Shown here: positions 37,108-46,356 of the stretch, one piece after another
Layout: each line of letters opens with the position of its first letter
Position numbering within the stretch: the first letter of the stretch is position 1
Source: CAVQNQ01 sp963714205
GTDB taxonomy: Bacteria; Acidobacteriota; Terriglobia; Bryobacterales; Bryobacteraceae
Length of the DNA stretch: 64,000 bases
Assembly (NCBI GenBank): GCA_963714205.1
Contig: CAVQNQ010000002.1
Location: 1,054,001 to 1,118,000 of the forward strand
Reading direction: 5' to 3'
Position numbers and translations under genes: made by a program
Notes under the pieces: model-generated
The model's database searches: none
What the model was told of the DNA's origin: nothing
The model's input: only the letters and a program-made list of their open reading frames with translations

Positions 37108-37738
37108 TCGAGCGACTAGGTTGGGGAGAAGAGAGTCCACGGCTTCCAGCGCCGTGATAGGCTTGCCCGACATTGAGCAACCTGCTCTTCTCAGCCGCGC
37201 CTGTCGGCTCAGAGACTATGTCCGGCACCTGGTGGCGGAACTCGAGTTGTACGACAACTGGGAGTTTGAGGCCGCGGCTATGTTTTCGCACATTGGATTC
37301 CTCGATCTACCTCGGGACACGGTTGTTAACCTGTGCGCGGGAGGGCCGCTTTCCGCAGCCGAGCGTGAAGCGCTTGCGTCGCGCGCGGCGGAAGGAGCGG
37401 CCTTGCTGCGCGCACTTCCGAGGCTGCGCGTGGTCGCGGATATCATAGGCTGCCAATTCAAACCGTATCGCGACTTTGAGGAAGAGTTAGAGTTCTGTGA
37501 ACCAATTATTGCTCTTGGCTCCCAGATGCTACATGTTGCCGGAGACTTGGATCGACTATTGAATGATGGCTTTTCGCAGTCCGACGCGCTGGCGCGGATG
37601 TTTCGGCAGAAACTCGAATATAATTCCGAACTGCTCGCACTTCTCATGACTTACGATGTCACCGCGGACCGCGGCCGGCTGCTTGCTCGGAGCGGAGGCC
37701 CTTTGACGTGGTGGAGATTGCAGAATTGCGCGCAATAG
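37091..37738 (+). CDS. Degenerate HD-domain protein (HD-GYP-like, metal site lost)
   Basis: A 215-residue protein resembling the HD domain of HD-GYP regulators: WEFEAAAMFSHIGFLDLP lines up with the usual AALLHDIGKIGIP, and GAALLRALPRLRVVADIIG with the later helix before HHE. The metal-binding His-Asp pair is replaced by Ser-His, and the following HHE motif reads QFKPY. It should therefore not act as a c-di-GMP phosphodiesterase but may bind partners. GTG 37058 is an alternative start. It may be joined to the upstream membrane protein across a G7 run. Confidence 0.6.
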   Translation: MKLFTSRATRLGRRESTASSAVIGLPDIEQPALLSRACRLRDYVRHLVAELELYDNWEFEAAAMFSHIGFLDLPRDTVVNLCAGGPLSAAEREALASRAAEGAALLRALPRLRVVADIIGCQFKPYRDFEEELEFCEPIIALGSQMLHVAGDLDRLLNDGFSQSDALARMFRQKLEYNSELLALLMTYDVTADRGRLLARSGGPLTWWRLQNCAQ

Positions 37739-37772
37739 TCTCTCTGGCTGCCGGCGGCCAAGTGCCGGGTCC

Positions 37773-38135
37773 ATGCCGCCGCCGGCGGCAAGCCGCGTGA
37801 GTATCTTGTCTCCAGAGAACCGGGCCCGTTACAAGTTCCCCTCCCCATCCTTTGGGGTATTCCTATCCCTGCAAGCGCTGGATGTGCTCACGACTCTGAT
37901 TGGGTTGCAAACCGGCGCGGCGGAAGCTAACAAGTTCGTGAGCCGAGCGATGCGATGGGGCCCAGTTACCGGGCTGGCGATCTCGAAAACATTCGCCCTG
38001 CTCCTGCTGGCGGCCGCATTGCGCTTCAGGCGGCAACGTGTAGTTGTTGTGCTGAACTACTGGTTCGCCGCGGTGGTGACCTGGAACCTCCTGGTGATCT
38101 TTTTGGCGCTGTTGGATCGAGTGCTCCACAATTAG
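37773..38135 (+). CDS. DUF5658-like small membrane protein
   Basis: A 120-residue protein with three to four membrane segments and the pattern LQALDVLTTLIGLQTGAAEANKFV typical of DUF5658-like proteins, followed by GLAISKTFALLLLAAAL and VVTWNLLVIFLALL. The function is not known. GTG 37797 could be the true start. Confidence 0.65.
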   Translation: MPPPAASRVSILSPENRARYKFPSPSFGVFLSLQALDVLTTLIGLQTGAAEANKFVSRAMRWGPVTGLAISKTFALLLLAAALRFRRQRVVVVLNYWFAAVVTWNLLVIFLALLDRVLHN

Positions 38136-38327
38136 CGATACTGCATAAATCCGGCACATTACGCCGGTTAGGACCAAAAGCGTGGTTCAGTGGAACACCA
38201 AACCGTGATACTTACAGGCAGCGGCCGCAAAACCGGCTTAGTACCTAGTAATGGGTCCACATTCTCCCCTGTTACGATCTGGGTTACTTAGTATTGAGGC
38301 TGCGAAAGCCGAATAGCATACTGAGGA
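38136..38327. other. Intergenic region before the sigma-54 activator operon
   Basis: 192 bp of mixed composition. A short CCGGC/GCCGG hairpin lies near 38149-38165. I see no coding frame or clear promoter boxes. It should contain the promoter of the genes at 38328 to about 46 kb. Confidence 0.35.
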
Positions 38328-38993
38328 ATGATCCCAGGAAATTCCGATCGGCCGATAGGAAATCAAGGAGCGCCGAGACTTCTCCTCCATATTCCTATCG
38401 TGCATACCGAGGCTGATATGGGCAGCTTGAGAGAACCGTTAAGACAGTTGAAGGTTTCAATGGCTGGAAAACAAGGGCCGGTTCGTGGTGCACGGCTGGT
38501 GGACAAGATCTGGGATGAGATTGAGCGGGCAGTGGACAAACTACCTATAGCCGCGGGGAAGGTCCGTGTATATCAGGACGGCTTGCCAGTCTGCGGAAAC
38601 GAGCAGCAAGTCATTGCCGAACTGGCTGCGGCAGGAAGTCGAAACCATCGCTTGATTCAGCGGCTCGTGGAACGGGGCGCGATTCCCATGGGCACCGAAT
38701 CCGCGGAACTCCTTCTCGAAGAATACGAACTCGCGGTCTCTACCTTGGCTCCCCGGGGACCTCGGAACGCCCTTAGATCGACCGGCCGCGAGAAAGCACT
38801 GGGCGAGTCTCTCCTAGAAAGACGGGACAGGTTTATAGGCGCCCGTATTAACACTACTCTCGCGGATGGCGAGACGGGAATTCTGTTTCTCGGCATGCTT
38901 CACGTGGTGGAGCCGTTTCTGGACAAGGATATCACGGTCGACCATCCTATTCGCCCGCCTCAAGAGGCTGCCGCCCGCTCGGTGATCCGATGA
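38328..38993 (+). CDS. Protein of unknown function upstream of the NtrC-type regulator
   Basis: A 221-residue soluble protein. Recognisable segments are PRLLLHIPIVHTEADMG at the start, VRVYQDGLPVCG, LLLEEYELAVSTL and, near the end, RDRFIGARINTTLADGETGILFLGMLHVV. The last resembles a conserved alpha/beta core around a LFLGMLH strand, but I cannot name the family. Its stop overlaps the regulator's start by ATGA, so the two are probably translated together and it may sense the signal for it. Confidence 0.65.
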   Translation: MIPGNSDRPIGNQGAPRLLLHIPIVHTEADMGSLREPLRQLKVSMAGKQGPVRGARLVDKIWDEIERAVDKLPIAAGKVRVYQDGLPVCGNEQQVIAELAAAGSRNHRLIQRLVERGAIPMGTESAELLLEEYELAVSTLAPRGPRNALRSTGREKALGESLLERRDRFIGARINTTLADGETGILFLGMLHVVEPFLDKDITVDHPIRPPQEAAARSVIR

Positions 38994-40420
38994 ACCGGAA
39001 GATTCTTATCGTCGATGACGAGTTAGAAGTGGCTCGCGCCCTGGCGCAGCTAATGGTCCGCGAAGGGTTGGAGCCAATAGTTGCCGCCGATGGACCCTCC
39101 GCCCTTCGACTAATCCAGTCAGAGTCTCCCGATGTTCTCCTGGTGGATTTTCGGTTGCCCGGGATGGACGGGATGGAAGTCCTCCGCCGCTCCAAGGCTA
39201 TGGATGAGGATCTGCCGGTCATTTTAATTACCGGCTATGCGGAAGTGCGGGGCGCCGTGGAAGCCATCCGTGCCGGGGCCCATGACTATCTCTCCAAGCC
39301 ATTTAGCCACCCAGAGGTGATTCGCGTCGTCCTGCGCGCTTTGAATGAAAGCGCCCTTAAGCAACGCTTACGGATCTTATCGAATCAAGTGGGGCACAGC
39401 GGCAATCTGCGGGAGGTTCTCGGACCCAGCGAAGCTGCTGGCCGGCTGATCGCCAATGTCGAGCGGGTCGCCAAGTCGAACTTCACGGTGCTGATCACGG
39501 GCGAGACCGGGGCTGGAAAAGAGGTCATCGCGCGCGCCATTCACGAATCTAGCTCGCGATCCGGCGGGCCAATCGTGCCGGTGGATTGCGGAGCCATTCC
39601 GGAACCCCTGCTGGAGAGTGAGCTTTTCGGACACGAACGGGGAGCGTTCACCGGAGCGAATCAACAGCAGCAAGGGAAGTTTGAACAGGCCAAGGGCGGC
39701 ACGCTGTTCCTGGATGAGATTTCCAATATGCCAATAGGGTCTCAAGCTAAGCTGCTGCGTGTGCTCCAGGAAAAGGTCCTGTATCGCGTGGGCGGCACAA
39801 AGCCCATCCAGACGGATGTGCGATTGCTGGCGGCCAGCAACCACGATCTGGAGCAACTGGCCGAATGCGGCGCATTCCGCCGGGATCTTTTTTTCCGCCT
39901 GAACGAATTTGCCATTCGCATCCCTCCATTGCGCGAGAGAATGGACGATATTCTCTACTTAGGCCGGCGATTCATGGAGGTCGCCAACCTGGAGCTCGGC
40001 AAGCAGGTACGGAGCTTCACTCCAGCGGCAGTCGACTTGATGCAGTCGTACGCCTGGCCGGGCAATGTGCGGCAACTCCGGTCCGTGATTCGCCGTGCCG
40101 TCCTTCTTGCCGGGGACGTTATCACCGAACGCCAACTGGAGTTGAACGGGCACTCCCCGGCGGTTACCGCGGACAAAGTCGACTCTAAGTCCGAGTCCCA
40201 GAAAGGCGCCGGCGAGCCGCTGCCGTTACGGGAGATTGTAAGACGGCACACGGTAAATTTGGAGCGCGAAGTTCTGCAGCAAACGCTACGCACGACAGGC
40301 GGCAATAAGGCCAGAGCAGCCCGGCTGCTCCAGATCGACTACAAAACCATTCACTACAAAATGAAGGAGTACGCAATTCAGATCGACTTAGAGGAACAGT
40401 ATGGTCAACAAAGGCAATAA
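38990..40420 (+). CDS. NtrC-family sigma-54-dependent response regulator
   Basis: A 476-residue activator: receiver (ILIVDDELEVA, Asp53 in LLVDFRLPGMDG, ITGYAE, LSKPF); sigma-54 AAA domain with Walker A GETGAGKE, the sigma-54-contacting loop ERGAFTGA, Walker B GGTLFLDEIS and arginine-containing FRLNEFAIRIPPLRER; and a C-terminal Fis-type helix-turn-helix (TTGGNKARAARLLQIDYKT). It uses ATP to open sigma-54 promoters. It overlaps gvpH by 20 bp, so it is a strong candidate regulator of the gas-vesicle genes. Its cognate kinase may be the NtrB-like one at 44557. Confidence 0.93.
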   Translation: MNRKILIVDDELEVARALAQLMVREGLEPIVAADGPSALRLIQSESPDVLLVDFRLPGMDGMEVLRRSKAMDEDLPVILITGYAEVRGAVEAIRAGAHDYLSKPFSHPEVIRVVLRALNESALKQRLRILSNQVGHSGNLREVLGPSEAAGRLIANVERVAKSNFTVLITGETGAGKEVIARAIHESSSRSGGPIVPVDCGAIPEPLLESELFGHERGAFTGANQQQQGKFEQAKGGTLFLDEISNMPIGSQAKLLRVLQEKVLYRVGGTKPIQTDVRLLAASNHDLEQLAECGAFRRDLFFRLNEFAIRIPPLRERMDDILYLGRRFMEVANLELGKQVRSFTPAAVDLMQSYAWPGNVRQLRSVIRRAVLLAGDVITERQLELNGHSPAVTADKVDSKSESQKGAGEPLPLREIVRRHTVNLEREVLQQTLRTTGGNKARAARLLQIDYKTIHYKMKEYAIQIDLEEQYGQQRQ

Positions 40421-40925
40421 GAAAGAGAAGCTTTCACAGGGTGGGAACGACCTTGGTTTGGGCGGCATTCTCAGAGGGCTGGGCGATCTCGTAGAGAAAC
40501 TTGGAGAACTGGCCGAATCGGGAGAGCAGATCTCCAAAACCGGCGAGATTCGAGGCTCCGGCCAGGAAGTAAAAGGCATCTACGGCTTCACCGTCAAGGT
40601 TGGCCTGGGCGACGACAAGCCGCGAGTCGAACCCTTTGGCAACATTCGCCGGGACGCGAAGTCCGGAAACACTGTTGTTCAAGAAGTGCGCGAGCCCGTT
40701 GTGGACGTATTGGAAGAGAAGGACCACGTGTTGGTGCTGGCGGAAATGCCAGGTATCAGCGCGGAGAGCGTGCAGATCGAGGTTCACGACGATGTGTTGA
40801 CCATCACCGCGGAGCAGGGCGACAAGAAGTACCGCAAGGAGGTGCTTCTGCCGGGGCGCCTCGACCGGAAGAAGATGCAGATCACGTGCAATAATGGCGT
40901 TCTCGAAATCAAGTGCCGGAAGTAA
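40401..40925 (+). CDS. gvpH: GvpH-type Hsp20 gas vesicle chaperone
   Basis: The 174-residue protein begins with the GvpH-like stretch GLGGILRGLGDLVEKLGEL and KGIYGFTVKVGLG, then an Hsp20/alpha-crystallin domain (DVLEEKDHVLVLAEMPGI, VQIEVHDDVLTI, GVLEIKC). GvpH is a small heat-shock-like accessory protein of gas vesicle clusters. It is the first gene of the main cluster, overlapping the sigma-54 activator and 15 bp before the AAA ATPase gene. Confidence 0.88.
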   Translation: MVNKGNKKEKLSQGGNDLGLGGILRGLGDLVEKLGELAESGEQISKTGEIRGSGQEVKGIYGFTVKVGLGDDKPRVEPFGNIRRDAKSGNTVVQEVREPVVDVLEEKDHVLVLAEMPGISAESVQIEVHDDVLTITAEQGDKKYRKEVLLPGRLDRKKMQITCNNGVLEIKCRK

Positions 40926-40940
40926 GCCGGAGGCCGAACC

Positions 40941-43073
40941 ATGTCGAACGATCAGGCGCCGGCGCTCAAACTGAAGGTGACGGAAGCGCTGAATAAGGAC
41001 GTCGGGCGCGCCTACGCCCGCATGGGCCCGGAAGATCTGGAGAAACTCGGGGCGGCCATCGGAGACATTGTCGAAGTAACCGGCAAGCGCACCACGGTCT
41101 GTAAGTTGATGCCGGCCTATCGCGAATTGCGGGACCAGTCCAGGGTACAGCTGGACGGGATCGTGCGCGAGAATGCCGGAGCGGGTCTCGACGACTCCGT
41201 CCAAGTGCGCAAAGTGCTCTGCCGGCCGGCGGAACAGGCCGTGCTAGAGCCGATCAACATCACCCCCGCCGAGCGCGACCTGAATTATATCGGCAGCCTC
41301 TTGGACGGCCTGGCTGTGCTGGAAGGCAATCGCATCCGTGCCACGCTTTTCGGCAGCCGTTGGGCGGACTTCAAAGTGGAAAGCACGGTTCCGAAAGGAC
41401 CCGTGTTGATCAATCCGGCGACGCGTTTGCTGATTGGCAAGCCCCGGCAGAAGGGCGACGCGATTGCGGAAACGATTTCCTACGAGGACATCGGCGGACT
41501 GAGGCCTCAGTTACAGCGAATCCGTGAGATGATCGAGCTTCCCCTGCGGTATCCGGAAGTGTTCGAGCGGCTGGGAATCGACGCCCCCAAAGGCGTGCTC
41601 CTGCACGGGCCTCCGGGATGCGGCAAGACCCTGATCGCGAGGGCCATCGCGCACGAAACAGATGCCAATTTCTACTCCGTGAGCGGGCCGGAGATCATCC
41701 ACAAGTTCTATGGCGAGAGCGAGGCCCACCTGCGGAAGATCTTCGAGGAAGCCAGCAGCAAAGCCCCTGCCATCATCTTCCTCGATGAAATCGACGCCAT
41801 CGCGCCAAAGCGCGAAAGCGTCGTCGGCGATGTCGAAAAGCGCGTAGTGGCGCAGTTGCTGGCCCTCATGGACGGGCTGTCCCAGCGAAAACATCTGATC
41901 GTGATTGCAGCCACAAACCGGCCCAACGCAATCGATCCGGCCCTGCGCCGGCCGGGGCGATTCGACCGCGAGATTGCGATTCCCGTTCCGGACCGGAACG
42001 GCCGCGAACAAGTCCTCGGAATCCACAGTCGCGGAATGCCCTTGGCTGAGAATGTGAACCTGGGACACCTGGCCGAGATCACGCACGGCTTCGTGGGCGC
42101 TGATCTGGAGGCGCTCTGCCGTGAAGCGGCCATGATCTGCCTGCGCCGCATCCTGCCAGATATCGATTTCGCTTTGTCGCGAATTCCTTATGAGCAGCTG
42201 TCCAAGCTGGAGATCCAGATGGACGATTTTCGGGATGCCCTGTGCGAAGTCGAGCCTTCCAGCACACGCGAAGTGTACGTTGAAGTGCCGGACATCCACT
42301 GGGCGGACGTCGGAGGGCTTGCCCGGATACGGGAACAGCTCATCGAAGCCGTAGAGTGGCCGCTGTCCTATGCGCCTCTATACGCGAAGGCGGGGATCCG
42401 CCCTCCGAAGGGTATCCTCCTCGTGGGGCCGCCCGGCTGCGGGAAGACGCTGCTCGCTAAAGCCATTGCCACCGAGAGTAAGGTGAATTTCATTTCCGTA
42501 AAGGGGCCGGAGTTGCTGTCGAAGTTCGTGGGGGAATCGGAGCAGGGGGTGAGGGAGGTCTTTCGTAAGGGGCGTCAGGCCGCCCCCTGCATCGTTTTCT
42601 TCGATGAGATCGACGCGCTGGTGCCCGCCAGGGGCGCCGGCGCGACGGACTCGCATGTCGCTGATCGCGTCTTGAGCCAGTTCCTGGCGGAACTCGATGG
42701 GGTCGAAGAACTGAAAGGTGTGCTCGTCCTGGGCGCGACGAACCGCGTCGATATACTGGATCCGGCGGTCCTGCGTCCCGGCCGATTCGACGAAATCATC
42801 CAGATCCCCCTACCGGATGAAAACGGGCGCCGCGAAATCTACGAAGTCCACATGCGCGGTAAGCCCCTGTGCCCGGGAATTGACGCGTCCGGCCTGGCGG
42901 CACTCTCGACCGATTTTAGCGGCGCTGAAATCGAATCGGTCTGCAGGAAAGCCGCTTTGCGTGCGGTCCGGCGGGCGGTGACAGCCGGCAAGAACCAGCC
43001 AGTGGAAGAAATGCAGGTGCGCATCGAAGCAGCCGATCTGGAAGCCGCCTTTCAAGAGGTGAGACAGTGTTGA
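40941..43073 (+). CDS. CDC48/p97-type double AAA ATPase
   Basis: A 710-residue ATPase with the CDC48 N-domain (LKLKVTEALNKDVGRAYARM to about residue 180) and two AAA modules: D1 with GPPGCGKT (about 223) and IIFLDEIDAIAPKRE, D2 with GPPGCGKT (about 496) and IVFFDEIDALVPAR. CDC48 proteins unfold or remodel complexes with ATP. Genes of this type occur in some bacterial gas-vesicle clusters. Here it lies between gvpH and gvpF/L, with its TGA overlapping the next ATG, so a role in GvpA assembly or disassembly is likely but unproven. Confidence 0.93.
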   Translation: MSNDQAPALKLKVTEALNKDVGRAYARMGPEDLEKLGAAIGDIVEVTGKRTTVCKLMPAYRELRDQSRVQLDGIVRENAGAGLDDSVQVRKVLCRPAEQAVLEPINITPAERDLNYIGSLLDGLAVLEGNRIRATLFGSRWADFKVESTVPKGPVLINPATRLLIGKPRQKGDAIAETISYEDIGGLRPQLQRIREMIELPLRYPEVFERLGIDAPKGVLLHGPPGCGKTLIARAIAHETDANFYSVSGPEIIHKFYGESEAHLRKIFEEASSKAPAIIFLDEIDAIAPKRESVVGDVEKRVVAQLLALMDGLSQRKHLIVIAATNRPNAIDPALRRPGRFDREIAIPVPDRNGREQVLGIHSRGMPLAENVNLGHLAEITHGFVGADLEALCREAAMICLRRILPDIDFALSRIPYEQLSKLEIQMDDFRDALCEVEPSSTREVYVEVPDIHWADVGGLARIREQLIEAVEWPLSYAPLYAKAGIRPPKGILLVGPPGCGKTLLAKAIATESKVNFISVKGPELLSKFVGESEQGVREVFRKGRQAAPCIVFFDEIDALVPARGAGATDSHVADRVLSQFLAELDGVEELKGVLVLGATNRVDILDPAVLRPGRFDEIIQIPLPDENGRREIYEVHMRGKPLCPGIDASGLAALSTDFSGAEIESVCRKAALRAVRRAVTAGKNQPVEEMQVRIEAADLEAAFQEVRQC

Positions 43074-43873
43074 TGGAGACGGGTGGGACAGCATACTACT
43101 TGTACTGCATCTTGCCGCAGGGGCGCCTTTCGCATCTAACAGCAGGCGGGATCAACGGAGGCGAAGTTTTTACCCGGGCTTCCGGTAACCTGGCTGCGAT
43201 CTTAAGCGAGGTTCGCGTGGTGGATTTTTGCGGCGCTACGGCGGAAGCCCGCTTGATGGATCTCGCCTGGGTCGGGCCAAGGGCCTGCCAGCATGAGGCA
43301 GTCATCGAGGAGGCGATGCGGCAATCGCCGGTTCTGCCCGCGCGCTTCGGGACCTTGTTCCGATCCATCGCGAGCCTGGATGAGTTCCTGTCCTGCCAGA
43401 ACGATCGGATCGCCTCGTTCTTTCACTGGCTGGGCGATCGGCGGGAATGGGCCGTGAAGGGTATGGTGGACCGCGCCCGTGCCCAAACGCCTCATTCCGC
43501 GGAAGGACAAGCCAATACGGCGGACGCACTTCCCGGTGTGGCGTATTTTCAACGAAAACGGAACGAGACGTCCGCAGCCAAAGAGTTGAACCAGCGTCTG
43601 AAAGCGATCTGCAGGGAAGTGGCCCTCGATCTCCAGCAAGCGTCTAATGGGTTTCGTGAGCGCAGGGTCGTGGATCCCGCGGCTGGCGAGTCGCCCTCCG
43701 AAGTAATCGCGAGCTGGGCCTTTGTGCTTCCACCGGCGGCGGAAGAGGAATTTCGGCAACGTCTCGAACGGCTGAATCGCCTGCACATCTCCACTGGCCT
43801 CGCCTTTCGCCTGTCGGGTCCGTGGCCGCCATACAGCTTCGCTCCACTACTCGCGTCCGAGGGGCAAATATGA
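43073..43873 (+). CDS. GvpF/GvpL family gas vesicle protein (copy 1)
   Basis: A 266-residue protein with the GvpF/L pattern: YYLYCILPQG at the start, AAILSEVRVVDF, HEAVIEEAMRQSPVLPARFGTLF, a variable middle and the C-terminal SGPWPPYSF signature. GvpF/L proteins bind the GvpA monomer and help nucleate vesicles. Start ATG 43073 overlaps the CDC48 stop; GTG 43067 is possible. The next paralogue overlaps by ATGA. Confidence 0.92.
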   Translation: METGGTAYYLYCILPQGRLSHLTAGGINGGEVFTRASGNLAAILSEVRVVDFCGATAEARLMDLAWVGPRACQHEAVIEEAMRQSPVLPARFGTLFRSIASLDEFLSCQNDRIASFFHWLGDRREWAVKGMVDRARAQTPHSAEGQANTADALPGVAYFQRKRNETSAAKELNQRLKAICREVALDLQQASNGFRERRVVDPAAGESPSEVIASWAFVLPPAAEEEFRQRLERLNRLHISTGLAFRLSGPWPPYSFAPLLASEGQI

Positions 43874-44544
43874 AGTACCTGCTGCATTGCATCTTCGCCT
43901 CAAACGCGGATCCGCAGCCATCCGTTCCCGCCGGTGTCGTAATCGTGGAAGCCTTGGGGCTTCGAGCGGCACTCTCGTGCCTGGATGGACCCAGGCCGCC
44001 GCTCGATATCGGCTGCTTGCTGGCGTACGAAAAGGTTGTTGCCGCGCTTCACGAGCAGCAGCCCGTCATTCCCGTGCGTTACGGCTGCACGATGGAAAGT
44101 GAAGCGGCCGTCAGACGGCTTTTGGACGAACACCGCGAGGAGTACCAGCGGCTCCTTCGCGAGTTCGAGGGCATGGCGGAGATGGGCCTGCGAATCCTGG
44201 TGGGCAACCGCCAGAACTCTCGCGCAGGCGAGTCGCTTAGCAACGCGCCCGCAACTCCAGGCGCCGCCTACCTGGATTCTCTGCGCAAGCGGCACGCGGC
44301 GGAAACCCGCCTGACGGAAGAGGAGCAAACGCTTGCGGCTGGGATCTATAAGGCGCTCGGCGGCTTGTATGTTCGGGAGCGCGGCGAGGCTTCGACGATT
44401 GACGGCATGCGCTTGCTCTCCCTCTTCTTCCTGGTGCCGACAAAATATATCGCATGGTTTCTGAAGCGAATCGAACGCTTCCACTCCTGGAGGGCGCCGA
44501 GGCTCTTAGTGAGCGGCCCCTGGCCGCCGTATAACTTCGTTTGA
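43870..44544 (+). CDS. GvpF/GvpL family gas vesicle protein (copy 2)
   Basis: A 224-residue GvpF/L paralogue: KYLLHCIFAS, LLAYEKVVAALHEQQPVIPVRYGCTM and terminal SGPWPPYNFV. It is shorter than copies 1 and 3. It overlaps copy 1 by ATGA and is 12 bp before the embedded kinase gene. Confidence 0.92.
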   Translation: MKYLLHCIFASNADPQPSVPAGVVIVEALGLRAALSCLDGPRPPLDIGCLLAYEKVVAALHEQQPVIPVRYGCTMESEAAVRRLLDEHREEYQRLLREFEGMAEMGLRILVGNRQNSRAGESLSNAPATPGAAYLDSLRKRHAAETRLTEEEQTLAAGIYKALGGLYVRERGEASTIDGMRLLSLFFLVPTKYIAWFLKRIERFHSWRAPRLLVSGPWPPYNFV

Positions 44545-44556
44545 GAGTGACTGCTA

Positions 44557-46356
44557 ATGCTCTTTCCTCAGCCCCGGAGTTCCGAAGACCGCTACCGCGT
44601 CCTGTTCGACGCCAACCCCCAGGCCATGTGGGTCTGCGACCTGAAGACACTGGCCTTTCTCGCGGTAAACGATGCCGCAGTTCGCCACTACGGCTACTCT
44701 CGAGATGAATTCCTGTCGATGTCGATGGATCGGATCTGCCCGCGCGACGACATTCCCCGGCTTCGTAAAGTGCTGGAACGGGAGAACGGCATAGCTCCCT
44801 GCTGCCACCTCAGGAAGGATGGCACCCTAATATATGCCGAGACCACCCTTTACCCTCTGCTCTTCGGGGACCGCCCAGCGCGCCTCATGTTATCGGTCGA
44901 TGTGACCGAGGGAAAAAGGGCCGAGTTTCTCTACCACATGTTGGTGGACAGTATCCCGTCGTCCGTCCTTCTTATTGACGAAAGCCTCTGTGTGTTCCTG
45001 GCGAATCGGAACTTCCTGGAAAAGGCTCGCCGGTCCAAGGCGGATACATTTGGGAAACCGCTCAATGAGGTGTTCCCACTCGTCATTCTGGACGAGCTCG
45101 GCTTATTGTCTCAGATCCGGCAATCGTTCAAAAGCGGGCAGGCGTCTCAGGGGCAGCGGCTGACCTATCGCGCGCCGGGAGTGCCATTACGCACTTACTA
45201 CTACGGCATCATCCCCATGTCCTGGGCGGGGCACGTCGAGCATGTAATGCTGCTGATGGACGATGTAACGGAACAACTGCGCCTCGGCGAGGAGATACGG
45301 CGCATCGAACGCCATCTCGCCAGCGTAGTCGAAAGCGCCAACGAGATCGTCCTTTCCACGGACACCAAGGGCCGCATCTCGAGCTGGAACACCGCGGCCG
45401 TACGAATATGCGGTTATACTTCGCGCGAGGTCCAGGACAAGTACCTGTTCGACTATTGCCCCGAGCGTCACCGTGAGAAGCTGCGGGCCAGCTTTCGAGA
45501 GGCCGGCCAACAAGGTAACTCCTGCGCCGCCGAATACGACCTCACCACCAGCAACGGCGCCGTCATTCCCATTTCCTGGGTCTTCTCGCCCATGAAGGAC
45601 GATGCCGGCGCGACTGTCGGGATCGTCGCGGTAGGCAGAGACCTCACGGAGCAGCGTAAGTTCGAACAGCAGATCCGCCAGGCCGACAAACTTGCCGCGC
45701 TAGGCGTCATGGCCGGCGGGATCGCGCACGAAGTCCGAACTCCGTTAACGATCGCGTCATCCGCGGCGCAATTCCTGATGGAGGATGACATTACCCCGGA
45801 GTTTCGCAGGGAATGCGCAACCAAAGTCCACCTGGGGATGCATCGGGCCTCCGCCATCATCGAGAACCTTCTCCGTTTTGCGCGCCCATCGGGGCACATG
45901 GAGATGACAAACGTAAACCTGGAAACGGTAATTCGCCAGGCTGGGACCCTGATAGCGAATGAGGCCAAACTTCAAAAGATCGAAATTACTTTCACCTTTC
46001 CAAACAGACCGATTCTGGTCGCCGGGATCGCCAGCCTGCTGGAACAGGTCTTCTTGAACCTCTTCTTCAATGCCATGAACGCCACTTCCGATGGCGGCTT
46101 CTTGACCGTCTCCGCGGAAGAAACTGCGGGTAAAGCGGTAGTTCACGTCCGAGATACGGGCTGCGGCATTGCCGACACCGATATCGACAAGATATTCGAT
46201 CCGTTCTACACTAATGCGCGAACAGGCGGAGGCACAGGCCTGGGCCTGTCGATCTGTTACTCCATCGTAAAGCAGCATTCCGGCGCGATCGACGCGGATA
46301 GCGTGCTCGGCAAGGGGACCACATTTACCGTGACGTTTCCCGCGGTCCGGCGGTGA
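44557..46356 (+). CDS. Soluble PAS histidine kinase, NtrB-like core
   Basis: A 599-residue kinase with three PAS domains (RYRVLFDANPQAMWVCD, YHMLVDSIPSSVLLID, ASVVESANEIVLSTD), then HisKA with ALGVMAGGIAHEVRTPLT (His391) and HATPase_c (LNLFFNAMNAT, VRDTGCGIADTDIDKIFDPF, GTGLGLSICYSIV). This core is that of NtrB-like kinases, which act on NtrC-type regulators such as that at 38990. It is set between gvpF/L and gvpA, and the following receiver gene overlaps its stop. It lacks membrane segments, so it should sense a cytoplasmic cue. Confidence 0.93.
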   Translation: MLFPQPRSSEDRYRVLFDANPQAMWVCDLKTLAFLAVNDAAVRHYGYSRDEFLSMSMDRICPRDDIPRLRKVLERENGIAPCCHLRKDGTLIYAETTLYPLLFGDRPARLMLSVDVTEGKRAEFLYHMLVDSIPSSVLLIDESLCVFLANRNFLEKARRSKADTFGKPLNEVFPLVILDELGLLSQIRQSFKSGQASQGQRLTYRAPGVPLRTYYYGIIPMSWAGHVEHVMLLMDDVTEQLRLGEEIRRIERHLASVVESANEIVLSTDTKGRISSWNTAAVRICGYTSREVQDKYLFDYCPERHREKLRASFREAGQQGNSCAAEYDLTTSNGAVIPISWVFSPMKDDAGATVGIVAVGRDLTEQRKFEQQIRQADKLAALGVMAGGIAHEVRTPLTIASSAAQFLMEDDITPEFRRECATKVHLGMHRASAIIENLLRFARPSGHMEMTNVNLETVIRQAGTLIANEAKLQKIEITFTFPNRPILVAGIASLLEQVFLNLFFNAMNATSDGGFLTVSAEETAGKAVVHVRDTGCGIADTDIDKIFDPFYTNARTGGGTGLGLSICYSIVKQHSGAIDADSVLGKGTTFTVTFPAVRR

